Position numbers and translations under genes: made by a program. From Onchocerca lupi (taxonomy: Eukaryota; Nematoda; Chromadorea; Rhabditida; Onchocercidae): a stretch of DNA of 64,000 nucleotides. The notes beneath the pieces were generated by a model that made no database searches, was not told where the DNA came from, and saw only the letters and a program-made list of their open reading frames with translations. Each line of letters begins with the position of its first letter. Within the stretch, counting starts at the first letter, position 1. This document shows, in pieces, positions 1 through 12,400 of this stretch. The DNA is taken from positions 186,001 to 250,000 of the forward strand of contig JAOVVO010000012.1 of NCBI GenBank assembly GCA_028564675.1, read 5' to 3'.

Positions 1-571
1 GTCGTTTGGAAGCAGGAGTTGTATTTTCTGATTTAAGATATAAATGCTTTGATTCGGCAGTATAACCGGCAAGCAAAATTTTTAATGGCTTTGGGGTTCT
101 TCAAGTTGAGGTAGTTTAATTTTTCCAGCGGCACAATACATTTCTTTCGCTTCTCCTTTGAATTTCAGAGCCTTGCAATAAAGACATATTTCATTCATAG
201 TGCAATGAGAACATGCGGACTCAAACTATAATAATCAGCTGAGTTATACCGGAATGCAAGGCGATTATAATCATGTGATTGCTGTACACGGAGTCCTGTT
301 CGACGTTGATCTTCTGTTTCTCGTTGACGTTTTTCAGCCACTCTAAGCCTATCACGTTCATTCTGTTCAAAAGAAAGCAAATCTGAAGTTGCCGAAATCG
401 ACGTGCTCGCAACCGCACTGCACATCGCTCTGCTCGCATTTAAGCCATTCTTTGTCTTCTTCGCTCATTCGCTGATGCCCGTTCTTCCTCTGGTTGATTT
501 GCAATGAATCGTCGCAGTGCTTCCGCTGTACAAGTACGAAAACCTAAATTCGATCTTCTTCTGCGAGGCAT
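1..571 (-). pseudogene. Helitron Rep/helicase-like ORF, N-terminal remnant, broken
   Basis: The minus strand opens with ATG at 571 and MPRRRRSNLGFRT, followed by Arg/Glu-rich text including EQNERDRLRVAEKRQRETED, then NRLAFRYNSADY, then a Cys pair block CLYCKALKFKGEAKEMYCAA and GKIKLPQLEEP. This order (basic start, Arg/Glu repeats, AFxYxS..DY block, CxxCxALKFK block) is that of Helitron-encoded proteins of animals, upstream of their replication-initiator and helicase domains. It is dead: an in-frame TAA lies near 440, a frameshift near 400, a TGA near 195, and another frameshift near 90, after which the frame continues as KILLAGYTAESKHLYL. The downstream two-thirds or more lies outside the window. 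Family assignment is from motif recognition; no Rep HUH motif or helicase is visible here. Confidence 0.82.
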
Positions 572-659
572 TGTTTAGACGAACTAAAGCAGGTAGAATG
601 CATCCGAACTATTCTCGAAATTGATTTTTGACTGAACTTGAAATTGGATTTGAAACTGC

Positions 660-1050
660 TCAAATAGATGGTATTAAAAGATACTAACAGTCGTAAATGT
701 TCGCTTGTTCAAAATCTTAAATCTCCGAAAGTTTTTACCTGTTCCTTGGAAATCTTGATAGAAGTTGAATTGGAAATTGTTCAACTGAATTGTTGAACTG
801 TAGCTACTGCAAAAATTATGCATGATATTAAAAGATTCCAACAGTCGTAAATTTCGTTTGTTCAAAATCTTAAATCTCCAAAAGTTTTTATCTATTGCTT
901 TGAAATTTTGACAAAACGTTGTATTGGAATACGCGCATACTTTACCGAGCCTACTGAGCGTTGCATACTGAAGGCCACGTCCATTTTGCAGAAAGTGGTT
1001 AATGGATTCAGTCCGCCCACTTACTTTTATTAGTAAGCGTGACATGTAAA
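660..1050 (-). repeat. Dispersed repeat, inverted partial copies in tandem
   Basis: Read on the minus strand, 945-830 contains TACAACG..GTCAAAATTTCAAAGCAATAG followed by a block reading GGAGATTTAAGATTTTGAAC; the latter block recurs at about 770-680, so the 3' part is duplicated with a spacing near 150 bp. The same text occurs in plus orientation at the other copies in this window. A 123-codon open frame crosses it, but its own internal peptide repeat shows that it is repeat DNA and not a gene. Confidence 0.75.
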
Positions 1051-1560
1051 AAAGTAGATGTATCTACACAAAAACAGTATGCCTATTCGAATGTTAAAAT
1101 TTCAAATCAATGGGTTAACACTTGAAACGTTGTGTCAAAATGAACATTGAACATTTACGATAAAGAGGCAATTCAAGACACGACCTAATATTAGAAGTAA
1201 TATTGACCTCATATTAGAGGAGATAATTCATAAAATGCCTGAAGGAGACAGTCCATTATAAACTATCATAATATCGACATTTCTGCGACGCAATTAAATT
1301 TCCCATAAATCAAAAAGTAAACGAATTATATCCCTCATAAAGCAAAAACAAACAAAAAGCTTAAATTACTCGCCTCATTTATTTAAAAACACGCGTCTAC
1401 TCGAATGCAACGCGGTATGAAAATTTCAATTCAATAGATAAGAGCTTGAGACGGTGGAGGGAGCAGCTGCAGTCAAAGCAATTGGTGGAGAGCCTCTAGA
1501 GATTTATCATTTGTATTAGAGATAATAGGGAGCATTTAAATTTTTATTTATATAGATTTT
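1005..1560 (+). repeat. Dispersed repeat, two degenerate plus-strand copies
   Basis: The first copy begins near 1010 with CAGTCCGCCCACTTACTTTT, then GTGACATGTAAAAAAGTAG, CCTATTCGAATG and AAAATTTCAAATCAAT. A second copy at about 1385-1550 has CTACTCGAATGCAACGCGG, AAAATTTCAATTCAATAG and ends in TTTTTATTTATATAGAT. Block order matches the copies near 2130, 4130 and 60330. Only short-range similarity was judged by eye. Confidence 0.7.
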
Positions 1561-2044
1561 ATTTCTATATATGGATAGATAAAAATAAACAAATAAAGGT
1601 ATAATATGAATAAAATCCAAAAAAAGAATTAGTTTCAGTTATATCAAATTATAAGTCACTAATACTTCTGATGAATTTGAATATTTAATCTTTTTGAATA
1701 CTTAATGGAAAAATGAAGAAAATTATGAGTTAATATTTCAACATTAAATTTACGTCAAATTAAGTTAAATCAAAATTAAGTCGGAGAAAATTAACTGAGC
1801 AAAAAGCTTGATCCTAAGAAATATTTAGAATTAATAAAATAAAATTTCTTTAGGTTGAATTAATGCCTTTTTTCAAACAAATAAAGCTAATTTTTATTAA
1901 AGAAAAACACTTCAAATTCAAAATTTAACAGATATTAAAATTTTTTTTTCAGACCGTTATTAATGCAAAAATTTTTATATTTATCTGTCATATCAGAAAG
2001 CATTTTAATTCTTTTTATCATTTTTCCCTTCTTTCCTTGGATAG

Positions 2045-2330
2045 ATCCACGTAATAGCAATGGAAAGAGAGAGAGAGAGAGAGATGGGAGGAGGGAGAGA
2101 ATGAGAGAAGAAAAGGAAGGCGGGGTCAATAAATTCCGCTCCCTTACGTACTTTTAGTTATCACGGACGTGACACATGAAAAAAAAGTGAGTGTGTCTAT
2201 ACAAAAATGGTGGACTATTCGAATACAAGGTTGCGTCAAAATTTGAAAGCAATCGGTGAAGAGGTTACAAATTTATTTCGCAAAACACAGCAACAATTTA
2301 CATTTTTATTTATATAAATTATTGTATCAT
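2045..2330 (+). repeat. Dispersed repeat copy, with GA microsatellite at its left
   Basis: An (AG)n run lies near 2067-2085. From about 2127 the repeat reads AATTCCGCTCCCTTACGTAC, GACGTGACACATGAAAAAAA, CTATTCGAATACAAGG, AAAATTTGAAAGCAATCGG, CAACAATTTACATTTTTATT and ends TATATAAATT. This is one of the fuller copies in the cluster left of gei-1. Confidence 0.75.
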
Positions 2331-3282
2331 TTAATTGAAGCCAGTAAATTCAAAACGAGAAATTGAACTTAAATCTATAAACTTGAATCTGAAAACGATT
2401 TTAAGATAAAATGCATCAATTTTTTATAAAACAAAGCGATATTGCTTTGGGTAATTCGAAAAGAATATGAGGATGCCTAATGAGAGAGCGATACTTTAGA
2501 ATTTACCTATCAATTTTTGCGACAAAATCGCAACAAATTTGTTACAATCATAAATCAAAAAACAAAAATAGCGGTAGGAAGCGCAGAATGAAGAGATTTT
2601 TTTTTCAAATATTCACATTGAAAAATACGAATATGTCTGAAAAAAACAAACTCGAATGTGGTAAGCGGACAGACAATCTTGCTTATGAGAATAAAAAAGA
2701 TATTAAAATTTCCATGAGAATTAATTTAAAGCAATTTAAAACTTATCAAAGAAAACCTAATTTTTGACAGGAAAGGAATGTAAATAAAATTTTTATATCA
2801 TAGAGGGAAAATTTATAACCACATGAGCGTATAATGTGATCATTTCGAGAAAACGAATAAATTATAATTATACAAATAAAAGAAATACAGCTGTATTAGC
2901 AATGTCAACAATTGGCAGCATTGATTAAAATTAGTATGGGGAATTGAAATGATCGAAACTAATTAGAAATGGAGCAAATTTCATATGATAGTGGAAGAGA
3001 AATGAAAAATTTATAAGTGAATTAGATATCAATCAACAGGAATGGAGCGATGCATTTAGCGATTCTCAAAAAGAGAAGAAAACTTATGACATATATTATA
3101 ATAATTTATCAAAAAACTGCAACTGAATCTATTTATTAGGCAAAACTAAGCCCAAAGCTTAGTGGCATAGATTGCTATGATTTGATGTCGCATTAATAAA
3201 TATAAATCAACAGGCGGATTTAGTAGCAACTTTAATAATGTAATATGAAAATAACACTTAATTCAGTGTAAGATTAATTTGA
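2331..3282. other. Intergenic DNA downstream of gei-1
   Basis: Very AT-rich sequence between the repeat cluster and the gei-1 stop codon. It should hold the gei-1 3' UTR. A plus-strand open frame of 95 codons at 2480-2767 is Lys/Asn-rich and has no recognisable feature; I read it as chance in AT-rich DNA. No RNA gene was recognised. Confidence 0.5.
3132..3137 (-). terminator. Candidate poly(A) signal of gei-1
   Basis: AATAAA on the minus strand about 145 bases beyond the gei-1 stop codon (3283), the first canonical hexamer met downstream. Position is plausible for a nematode 3' UTR; cleavage site not determinable. Confidence 0.4.
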
Positions 3283-4952
3283 TCAAACTTTCGTTTCAGG
3301 GCCATCATCGACACGTGTAAATTGTTTGAATGAGTCTCGTAATTGTGAAAGTTGTCGAGCAATAAGCTGTCCATATACTTTACTATACCAAACATTACTT
3401 CGACCTCTAAAATTAATTATTAAAGAAAATTTTTTAAATTGAAATAGGAAAAATTTGTTTGTCAAAAAAAGTTAATCTTAATTGAAAGATAAACAAAGAA
3501 GTATACAACAAAGACAAAACTTTTCATGTTGTACCTTAAATCAGTTCTCGTGATATACGTAACACGTGAACGGCCAGTAATCGGCTCAACGAGAAATTGT
3601 GATGAAAGTACAGCAGCAGAAATACCACCCAATAGTTGTGTTTCGCTGGAATGCACTGAACGCTCAACTAAAACACAACCACCACGTAATTCTTTCATAT
3701 CCGTTCGCCACAGCCTAATAAATTCAAAAATTAAATTTCAAGTTTTTTTTAAAAAAAATTAAATTTCATGAGATAAATTGCATATATAGTATCTATACGT
3801 ATTCAAGTTCTGCAATCCTTCGTAAAATTTCCTTACTGTCGCATATTAAGCATGCTTTTTGTAAATTATAATTGGACATACCTAACCACCGTGGTGTCAC
3901 GAGTAGGATGTGATGGCGTATCATTGATAACATACTGGAAAACGTCACAATTTTCGGCATTCAATATTGCCACTGTTCTCCAATTGATAGTTTGATGATC
4001 CCAAACATTTCTAAATTTAAAAATAATTCTACTATATTAGTTGACCGGTCACGCTTTCGAGTGGCTGGCTTCTGGTGAATGCAGAAAGTAAACGAAGTCA
4101 ATAAATTCTGCACGCCCATAAAGGCGTGGTCAAAAAATTCAGTCCGCTTACTTACTTTTTTATCTGTCACAGGTGTAACACATAAGAAAAAAGTAGGTAC
4201 ATCAATATAAAAATACAAGACCTATTCGAATGCAACCTTGTATCGAAATTTCAAACAATTTTTTCGGAGATTTAAGGTCTCCGAAAAAAAAATAAGGAAC
4301 ATTTACATTTTTAATTACATAGATATAGGCTATTACATGCCTTATCACATCATCAAACTCTCTTATAAGTATCTTTTCATACCAGAATTACTTAATAATT
4401 TAATAAAATAAAAATAAAGATAACCTCTCTCGAACAATCCTAGTAAGAATCTCTTTGGGTGGTGCTTCAATATCAACCCAAACACGGAAGAATCGCAAAG
4501 GATGGCCATCGGTTGATTTTTTGGTTGAAATTTCAACACCATTCACTGTGCCCTCAACAATCCAACCTTTCCAACGATCCCGATGTTCCTGAAGAAATAT
4601 TACAATTTCGGTAATTAATTTTGTAGAGCATTTTAAAATGAATTGAAATAAGATATTCAAAAGCGAAATAAATTGGAAGCTACTTACCTTCAACAGCTCT
4701 CTGGCTTTTTGTAACAGATAAGTTTTGTAATTTCCATCTTGGGATAAACCCAATTCGGCGAGAAATGGTGCATCCGGTTCGGTACCTTTACAGTACTCGT
4801 TACCTCTATCACGCTCGAAACCGGGACTAGCGGGTACGATGAATATTTTGCTACAGTGTTCGATCATCTGCACCAGGCATTCTTGTGCAGCGCGTGACTC
4901 TTTAATTTCACGTTCCGTCGGCAATCCTGCTGCTCCGATTGTTTTATGACGT
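3283..4952 (-). CDS. gei-1: gei-1 exons 35-39: START lipid-transfer domain and C-terminus
   Basis: Exons 4952-4688, 4588-4425, 4010-3882, 3714-3535 and 3406-3283. They encode RHKTIGAAG, then the START domain with DRWKGWIVEGTVNG, HPLRFFRVWVDIEAPPKEIL, RNVWDHQTINWRTVAILNA, FQYVINDTPSHPTRDTTVVR, LWRTDMKELRGG, SRVTYITRTDLRGRSNVWYS and the end DGPETKV. The pattern (WKG, LRFxRVxVDxxxPPxEIL, NVWD, QYVxNxxxxHPxRD, WRTD, GRSxxWYSKxxG, ETK at the end) is the START signature of DLC1/STARD8/STARD13. All five junctions are phase-consistent. A dispersed repeat copy sits inside the 4425-4010 intron. Confidence 0.93.
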
Positions 4953-6426
4953 CTAGAAAGACGACTCTTCGTAAAAATAAATTATATTATTCGCTAGGCG
5001 TGAAGATACCAACACATCACGTGATCGTGATTTATCTCATATTTCATCAACCAAATTAATGCCAACCTTGTCGGACTAATATTATTCAAGCGCGAACCAC
5101 ATAACTGAAATAATGACGGTGCGAAGCATACAGCGAGATTTTGTGACGTCATCTACAAAACAAAATAACATTCAAATTCAGCAAAAAAAGAACTTAGAAA
5201 TTTTAACATTCATTAATAAAATTCGGAACTCTTCTCTTGCTCCGATCAAAATTTTTCAGAAAATGAATATGAAATATCTAATTTTCGGATTATTTCTTTT
5301 TTTTTTTTTTATTTTTGTTGTGACTTCTTTTTTAATTTTTTTTTATTTTTTTAAATAATGGATTTTGAATGTAATCGTGAAATATAAAAAAAAGGCATAT
5401 GAAATTTGAATGATTTTAGAAATATAATATTCGAAATGTAAACAGAAATTAACAAAAATATGAAAAATAAAAACTAACATTGTTAGTTGCAGAATGTTTA
5501 GCAATATCATGAAGAAAATAAAGTAAAGTTTGCAATGCTTCACGATGCTCATCAGGCAACAACAAAACAGCATGTTGAAGAGCCTCCATGCGCATTTCCA
5601 TCGGAATATCTGTGAATTTGACAAAAGGGTAATAATTATTGCAATTTAGTATGAAAAAAGTAAATAAATTAATGAAATTTATACATTGAAATGTAATAAT
5701 ATCCAATAAATATCATAATTTACGTATGAAAATCTTGGCGAATGTTTCCGAATATTTGGCAGTCATCAAAGGTTCTGGCAATTCACGGAAGTACTGCTTT
5801 AAGAGATCAGCTATGTCATGAACCTAAAATGGTACCACATTGAATATACATGAAATAAAATAGTACCAAAATAAATCATCCACATTGTCATGGAGATCAA
5901 GTGAAATCAAAATAGCATCTATGCTCTATAAAAATTATTGCGATTCCTCTTTAAATTTAATAAATATCATATAGTCAAAGTATTCTTAAGTTTAACATAT
6001 TGATCGATTCATAAAATACCTTGAAGAATTACCATAAATCAGAAAATAACTTTAAGCTTTCCGAGATGTTGAGAAGTGGCAAATACCTGAGATAGGTCAA
6101 GTTTTCCATCTGTAAAAACTTCCGCTTCTGGAGCCACATCACATAACATTCGCAATTCCGTAATTCGTGAACGAACACCACTTTTCCGGAATATCCCAAC
6201 AGTATCTGGAGCTGCGATACGTAAAAAATACATCATTTCCAAAACGAATCGAGGCAGCGCAAAACCCGAACGACTCTGGATGACGGCTAGCGGTAAACCG
6301 AAAGTTGAAAGTTCCGCTGAAAATGAGGAAACTCTTGAAAATTGTTCAATGGATGACAATAGAAAATATATAAAAACAATAAATGGGGAAGAAACAGGCA
6401 AAATTTTTGTTATATTCTATACTTTT

Positions 6427-6464
<38 letters not shown>

Positions 6465-9400
6465 CAAATATTCCAAACTAAATAGAGAATTATATTCCAG
6501 ATCTATTATTTCATATCTGATCGTTCATAATTTTCACCGATTAGAAAAAATTGTTTGCTACGATCATATTGTTCAGCCTAAATAATGTTGTGTATTTATA
6601 TTTTAGCCAAGAAATATGTTTTGGAACTATTCATGCATATCATTTCATTCTATAATTGAAGACATCCAGCAATAATTAAGGTTCATTAAACAAAAGTATT
6701 AGCTTACTTCCAGTAGGTTTACTAGTACTATTAATGGCATCATTGTTGCGCATTCGTCTGATAAATTTATGAACTGCCCAACTTTTGCTTAGTCTGCCAC
6801 TATCATTATTATCAGCAATAACACCAATCCTAATACCACTTCCAGCATAAGTTTCGATCATCACTGATAGTTTAAGGAACGCCAATTTTCGTATTTGTTG
6901 CTAAAGCGAAAGATTTGATGAATTAAAAAGGGAAGTCTAAATTGATGCAGCAAGTAAAATAAAAGCAAAACAATAATCAACGAAAATAAATCAAATGAAA
7001 CAAGTTCAAGAAATGAACAAAAAAAGAAAGGGTTGAGGAATGGAACTGATAAGGATTGAAATCAGAAAATAAACGAAAAAATAGGTGTAAAATTGTTTAG
7101 GCGTAATAATTAGGCAGATATAATGATAAAGAAATAGATAAATATATGAGTAAATAAACATTAAGTGAATAAGTAAAATAATAAGCAATTGAGATAAGTA
7201 AAAAATATTAAGCGAAAGAAAATAACATTTCAAGTAAATGACAAAAATCCAACATTTACCAACCATTTCGCCGACACTTAAGGCATCCATACATTGTGCC
7301 AAATCAGCATCACTAATGAATGTTTCGTTAAAATCAGCACGAAAAGCATTCAATGGATTGGGCGATAAATGTTTCGATTTTATTTCTCGGATATGCAACG
7401 TTGTTGATAGTGTTGACGTAAATAACAAGGAATTGCGTTGTCGTTGCGTCGTTGGTCCACTAAATTCCCAGAAGATATTAAAATCATTCCGAGAATGATT
7501 GATTTTTTTTTTCCTAACTCAGCATTTGCGATTTTGTGGATTGTGCGTGTTTTTAAAAATTATACAAGCTCTTATGATAAATTCTACTTTTTCGACAAAA
7601 TTTTTTCCTCTTTTTTTTTTTTTTTTCAATAATTTAATCCATTATGAACGATGCAATTTAAAAGTTAAGAATTAAAATTTAGATATAATTTCTAATTGTG
7701 GACCTTCTTACTAAATCATTAGATACAATGCATTGCCAAAAATAAGAAAAAGATGAAATTATTGGCCAACCTGGGTGACCTGGAAAGGCTTGAGCCAACA
7801 CCAGAGTCACGTCGTTCGCCAACACCTGACCTATGTTGCCGCGTAATTAGTTCATCGTCATTCCCACTACTTTCCAAACTGGAATGTGACCTTTGCGTTG
7901 ACATACCTCTAACTGCACTAAATGATGAAGAACCGCTGCCGCAAACAAACCTTTTCCCACTTCGGCCATCAATTTCTGTCTGAAACTTTTCAAAATATTA
8001 ACGACAATTTACGGCTAGAAATTTTATAGAGAAATACTATTTTTTGTTGAAAATCAAAGCAAAGACGAACGGAATAGTGGAATTCAAGAAATTTTAAGAA
8101 ATTTATCATTAAAAATTAAAGTTTCGTAAATTTTCCCATCTTCACAGAAAGTATGCAAAGAGAGAGAAATTACAACTTCATGACAAAATTTAAACATTAA
8201 ATTCCATAAATATCCTGAAATTCATCTCATTCATCGAAAATAAATGATAAGATGAAGCATGTCTCATCCCTATTACCGCCAAAATCCATTATCAATAAAT
8301 TGTTATTTTTTTCATTTCTTTCGGAATACGGTAAGACATTTAACCTTTAAGCGATTGGGATGATTAGAGTTGCTTGTATTGGAGGAGGATGATTCTGGTG
8401 ATACAGCACGATGACATGCAGCAATGGATACTGTCGCTCCAGAAGTACCGGTTCCAACCACTGAATCATCAAGATTCGACGAGAATGCTGCCAGATCAAG
8501 ACAGATATCGTGAACATCTATAATATCTTCATCGTTCATAATTTAATAATCCAATTTCGTTATGAAAAAAATTAATTGCTAAAGTTAAAATAGTTCAAAA
8601 GTCAACTTGAACAACAGGTATTGATTTTAAATTACGTAAAATCATCGATTCTTTTTGGATATTTTTCAACTTCAAAACTAAAAAAAAAAAAATGAAGACT
8701 TGACATACAATTTGCTACACTCAATCATTAAGCATATGAATAAGTTATTATAATGGATTAGACTAGTTCCAATATTGTTATGATTGATCACGAACAGCTG
8801 GAAAAGAATATTTCAGGAATTTAAGTTTATCAAAATTTCCAGAATTTAATTGTGTAAAATGAATTAATATATTAATCGTAAGATAAACAAGTAAACAGAT
8901 AGTACAGGAAAGCACCAACCATCTGAAGGAATATGTTCATAATAACCATCAGCATTGACGACTAGCCTGGAACGAGCATAAGACTGTTCAGATGCTAAAA
9001 CGCGATCTCGATCATTCTGTCTAGGATGACTTCTCAGTTCATCATAGTTCAATGAATTGTCAGAAAGAATATTCTCACCAGGGAATTGCAGATCGCTTCT
9101 AAAATTTGCATATTTTCGGAAAAATATATTCGTCAATTGAAGAAAAAATTTTTAAATACACATCAAGAATACACCAATCTTCATCATTTCTCAAAAGAAC
9201 TCCAATTTGTATTGCCTATGAAAGAAAACTTAAGAACTTCCGCAATTTTCAAAAGATGTCCTAAAAATAAATATTTGCCATTTTCACAATTTTAAAGCAT
9301 TGCGAGAGATTCCTAAAACCTTTTAATACCTGGGTATTGTATTCTTGCTGTGTAGTGTCTTCGATTGAAAGAAACGAAAATTCAAAGATCGATATAATAT

Positions 9401-12400
9401 TTTAAAAAAAAAAGGAAAAAATTGAAATATTCTTGAAATTTTAATAATCAGAATAAAAACCTTATCATTGAAGAGAAATTTGTATTATTCGCATAGCAAT
9501 ACTGCGATGATGACGCTCTTTCATTACGCGTTACTGCGGGACATCTATCATAATAAGTTGTTGCTTCTAAATCAACGTGGACACGTCTTGGATTCGCATA
9601 TTCAGTATTATCAGCACATAAATCCTGCGCTACTCGATCGTATATTCGTGTGTTGCGATCGTGACGTGATAATCCACGTATCAATACCGGATCGCAAGAT
9701 AAATCACGTGATTTGTTGCGGCATATCGATTCATAACGTGATGGATGATCGGTAGTGGTAGGAGTAGATGATTCGGAAGAATCAAGTACCATACCCATAC
9801 GTCGATTACTGGCACCTAAAAAACGTGTCCGCATTCGGGAAGATGGTGAGGAAGAACCATTGTATTGTGGTGATGCCGAACCACAATCAGACATCATCTG
9901 TTGTTGTTGTTGTTGTTGTTGTCGCATAGGTTGTAATACGGCAAACGTTACTGCAAAACACGCAATCATACAGTAGTAAGACGGCATCAGAAGGAATAAA
10001 TCAATTAAGTGAGAAATGAGAATCTTTGAAGAAACCATAAATTCTGGTAAAATCAACTTCAGAAGCCCTGACAGCTTATCATCGATGGCAAAATATTGGC
10101 AAAAAACTGATAAACTGTTTCATATTTGTTCAAGCTAGCATAATAAATCAATATTAGAATTTGATATTAAAAAAAATTGGAAATGAAATAAACGCAACAA
10201 ATCTTGGTCTGTTTCTTATGTGTGAAAAGAATTTCAAGTTAATTTTTGAAGTAGAACTCAGTCAAACAATTCCAACACTCCATGCTAAAATCTATAATTT
10301 TCTAATTTCTGTGTTAATTTCAATGATCCAATTATTCGTCATAAATTTCGTAATTTTTAATAATGAGAAACCTGATGAAAAAGTGAAGATTATTTTGTAT
10401 CTAATAACGAATAACAGGAAGATAGCAAAGCTAAATGATCATCAGCGATGATCAGATCAGTGATAGGATCCGTTAAAGTCTAAACTAGAAAAAAACAAAT
10501 TACTTTCATAATTATTTCATTATCTCACACTTCATTAAGCTATACTGTTTGTCAAGCTTTATGATTGTACTTCAGAATATGACAGCTTTTTAGATTAAAT
10601 TTAAATTTATTTGAAATTTAGCAAAATGTATGGATACCTCCATCGGATGCATGATCATCCGTTGTTGTAGCAGTACTGTCGCGACGAAATTCATTCAACA
10701 TTTGTGGAGTGACAGCTTGTGATGATAAAATATTGGATAAACCATCAGGGAACATACGCATGGTCCGTGGACTGGCCGAAAAATGGGAAACAAGTACAGG
10801 ATCACCGATTACTAAATCTCTACCTCCCGTAGTTGAAATTGCTTTCGATAATGATGATGATGTCGTGGCTGATGATGGCGACGAATGCGAAATTCTAGCT
10901 GTCGAGGAAAATGTTGAATCAGCTACGGAGGAATCACGCTGTCGACGACGTCTTAAATACGAATTAATATAATTGTGGAATTGAATAGATTAAAATGAAT
11001 TATCCATTCGAAATCATTGTTGCTACTACCATTATTTATATAATTATTATTAAAATTATGGTTGTATAACGTTGAATTACAGCATAATTATTAATGAGAT
11101 AATGGGGCACCGATGGTGATATAATTAAAGAAACAAAAAAAAAAAAAAAAAACTGAGCTGATGTTCTTGTTAAATTATAATAAGAATTTAAAAGCGAAAA
11201 TTTGCGCGATTTCATCAAAAGTAATAAATTAAAAAATGAAGATACATATGTTTTTTGAATGTGACATAATTACAAAAAAAAAAAATAGTGTTATGTAAAG
11301 ATACAGCAGGAGATCAAGATGTGCTATAAGTCTTTTTTAGTGGCAATAATTTTGAATAGATCACTGGACAGATCACTGAATAGATCTGAATAGATCAGTG
11401 ATGAATTTTCAAGATTCAATATATTTCTCTCAAAGCTCGCGGGAAGTCCCACAAAATATGATTTAACGGAAACTCCTACTAAAATAGACGTAATAAGAGT
11501 GGAATTGAAAAAAAAAAAGAAAAAAAAAATTGTACTGTTGTTTATACGTCATCGATTTGGGAATATCACTACATTAGCTTTATCGGGTTGGATGGATTCA
11601 AAAATACTAAAATGAATTTAATTTTTTACATCATAAAAACACTTCAAGAATTTTATAAAAAAGATGAAAATGCATAATTTATATGAAAAATATCTTGCAA
11701 TGAAACGTATGGATTTTTTGATTTAGCAAATTATTTGGAAATGAAATATCAATAAATAATTTCAATCCAAAAAATCATAAAATAATTCGGATAAAAAATA
11801 GAATAATTTGTTTCGATGAAAATTAAATATTTAATTGAATTATATTTACAGTTGTTTAAATTAGAATAAAGTGGAAAAGAAGCAAGACCTGCTGGATGAT
11901 CGTATATTCATACGTTTCATTAATGCTCGTGCGCGTTCCTTCAATCTTTCACTTTGCGATCGTTGCAAATTTACTGCCGGTACTGCTGTTGATGGTGATG
12001 ATGATGAATCGATTGCGAAACTAAAGAAGAGAAGATAAATATTTAAAAAGATAGAAGAAAACTTCGCATTCTGAAAGATAACAAACGGATCGAATCATTC
12101 GGACTGGAAGGTAAAGAAATTGGAATAACGTCGCATTCAAAAGTAAAAATTCAGAAGCCTGAAAACGACACAGAAGACAAATAATTGTAATATTTCTTTG
12201 AAATATTTCTTAGTTCAAAAAAATTATGTATTTAAAAATGAATTCCATTCTCAAATTCTTACCAATTTTTCCGGTTATTTCGAGCAATAGCCAGATCAGC
12301 AGTAATATCACGCTGATTTCTGCTGTTGTATATATCATCGTTAAAACGTGGAGCCCCATCCGGTTGTCTTCTAGGATTTTGTCTATAACCGAATGACATC

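Noticed and set aside
674..1045. 123-codon open frame on the minus strand
   Set aside because: Its translation contains an internal duplicated peptide and the DNA matches the dispersed repeat; it is repeat-derived.
6280..6585. 101-codon plus-strand frame with a long Phe run
   Set aside because: The Phe run is the poly(T) tract of an intron and the start overlaps the RhoGAP exon antisense.
7006..7263. Hydrophobic C-terminal extension of the 7006-7428 minus-strand frame, like a membrane protein
   Set aside because: It is intron read-through past the donor after SVGEM; the next exon at 6900 continues the GAP lead-in.
9468..10972. Plus-strand open frames at 9468-9755, 9755-9976 and 10709-10972
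   Set aside because: They lie antisense to well-supported gei-1 linker exons; openness reflects the codon content of the real strand.
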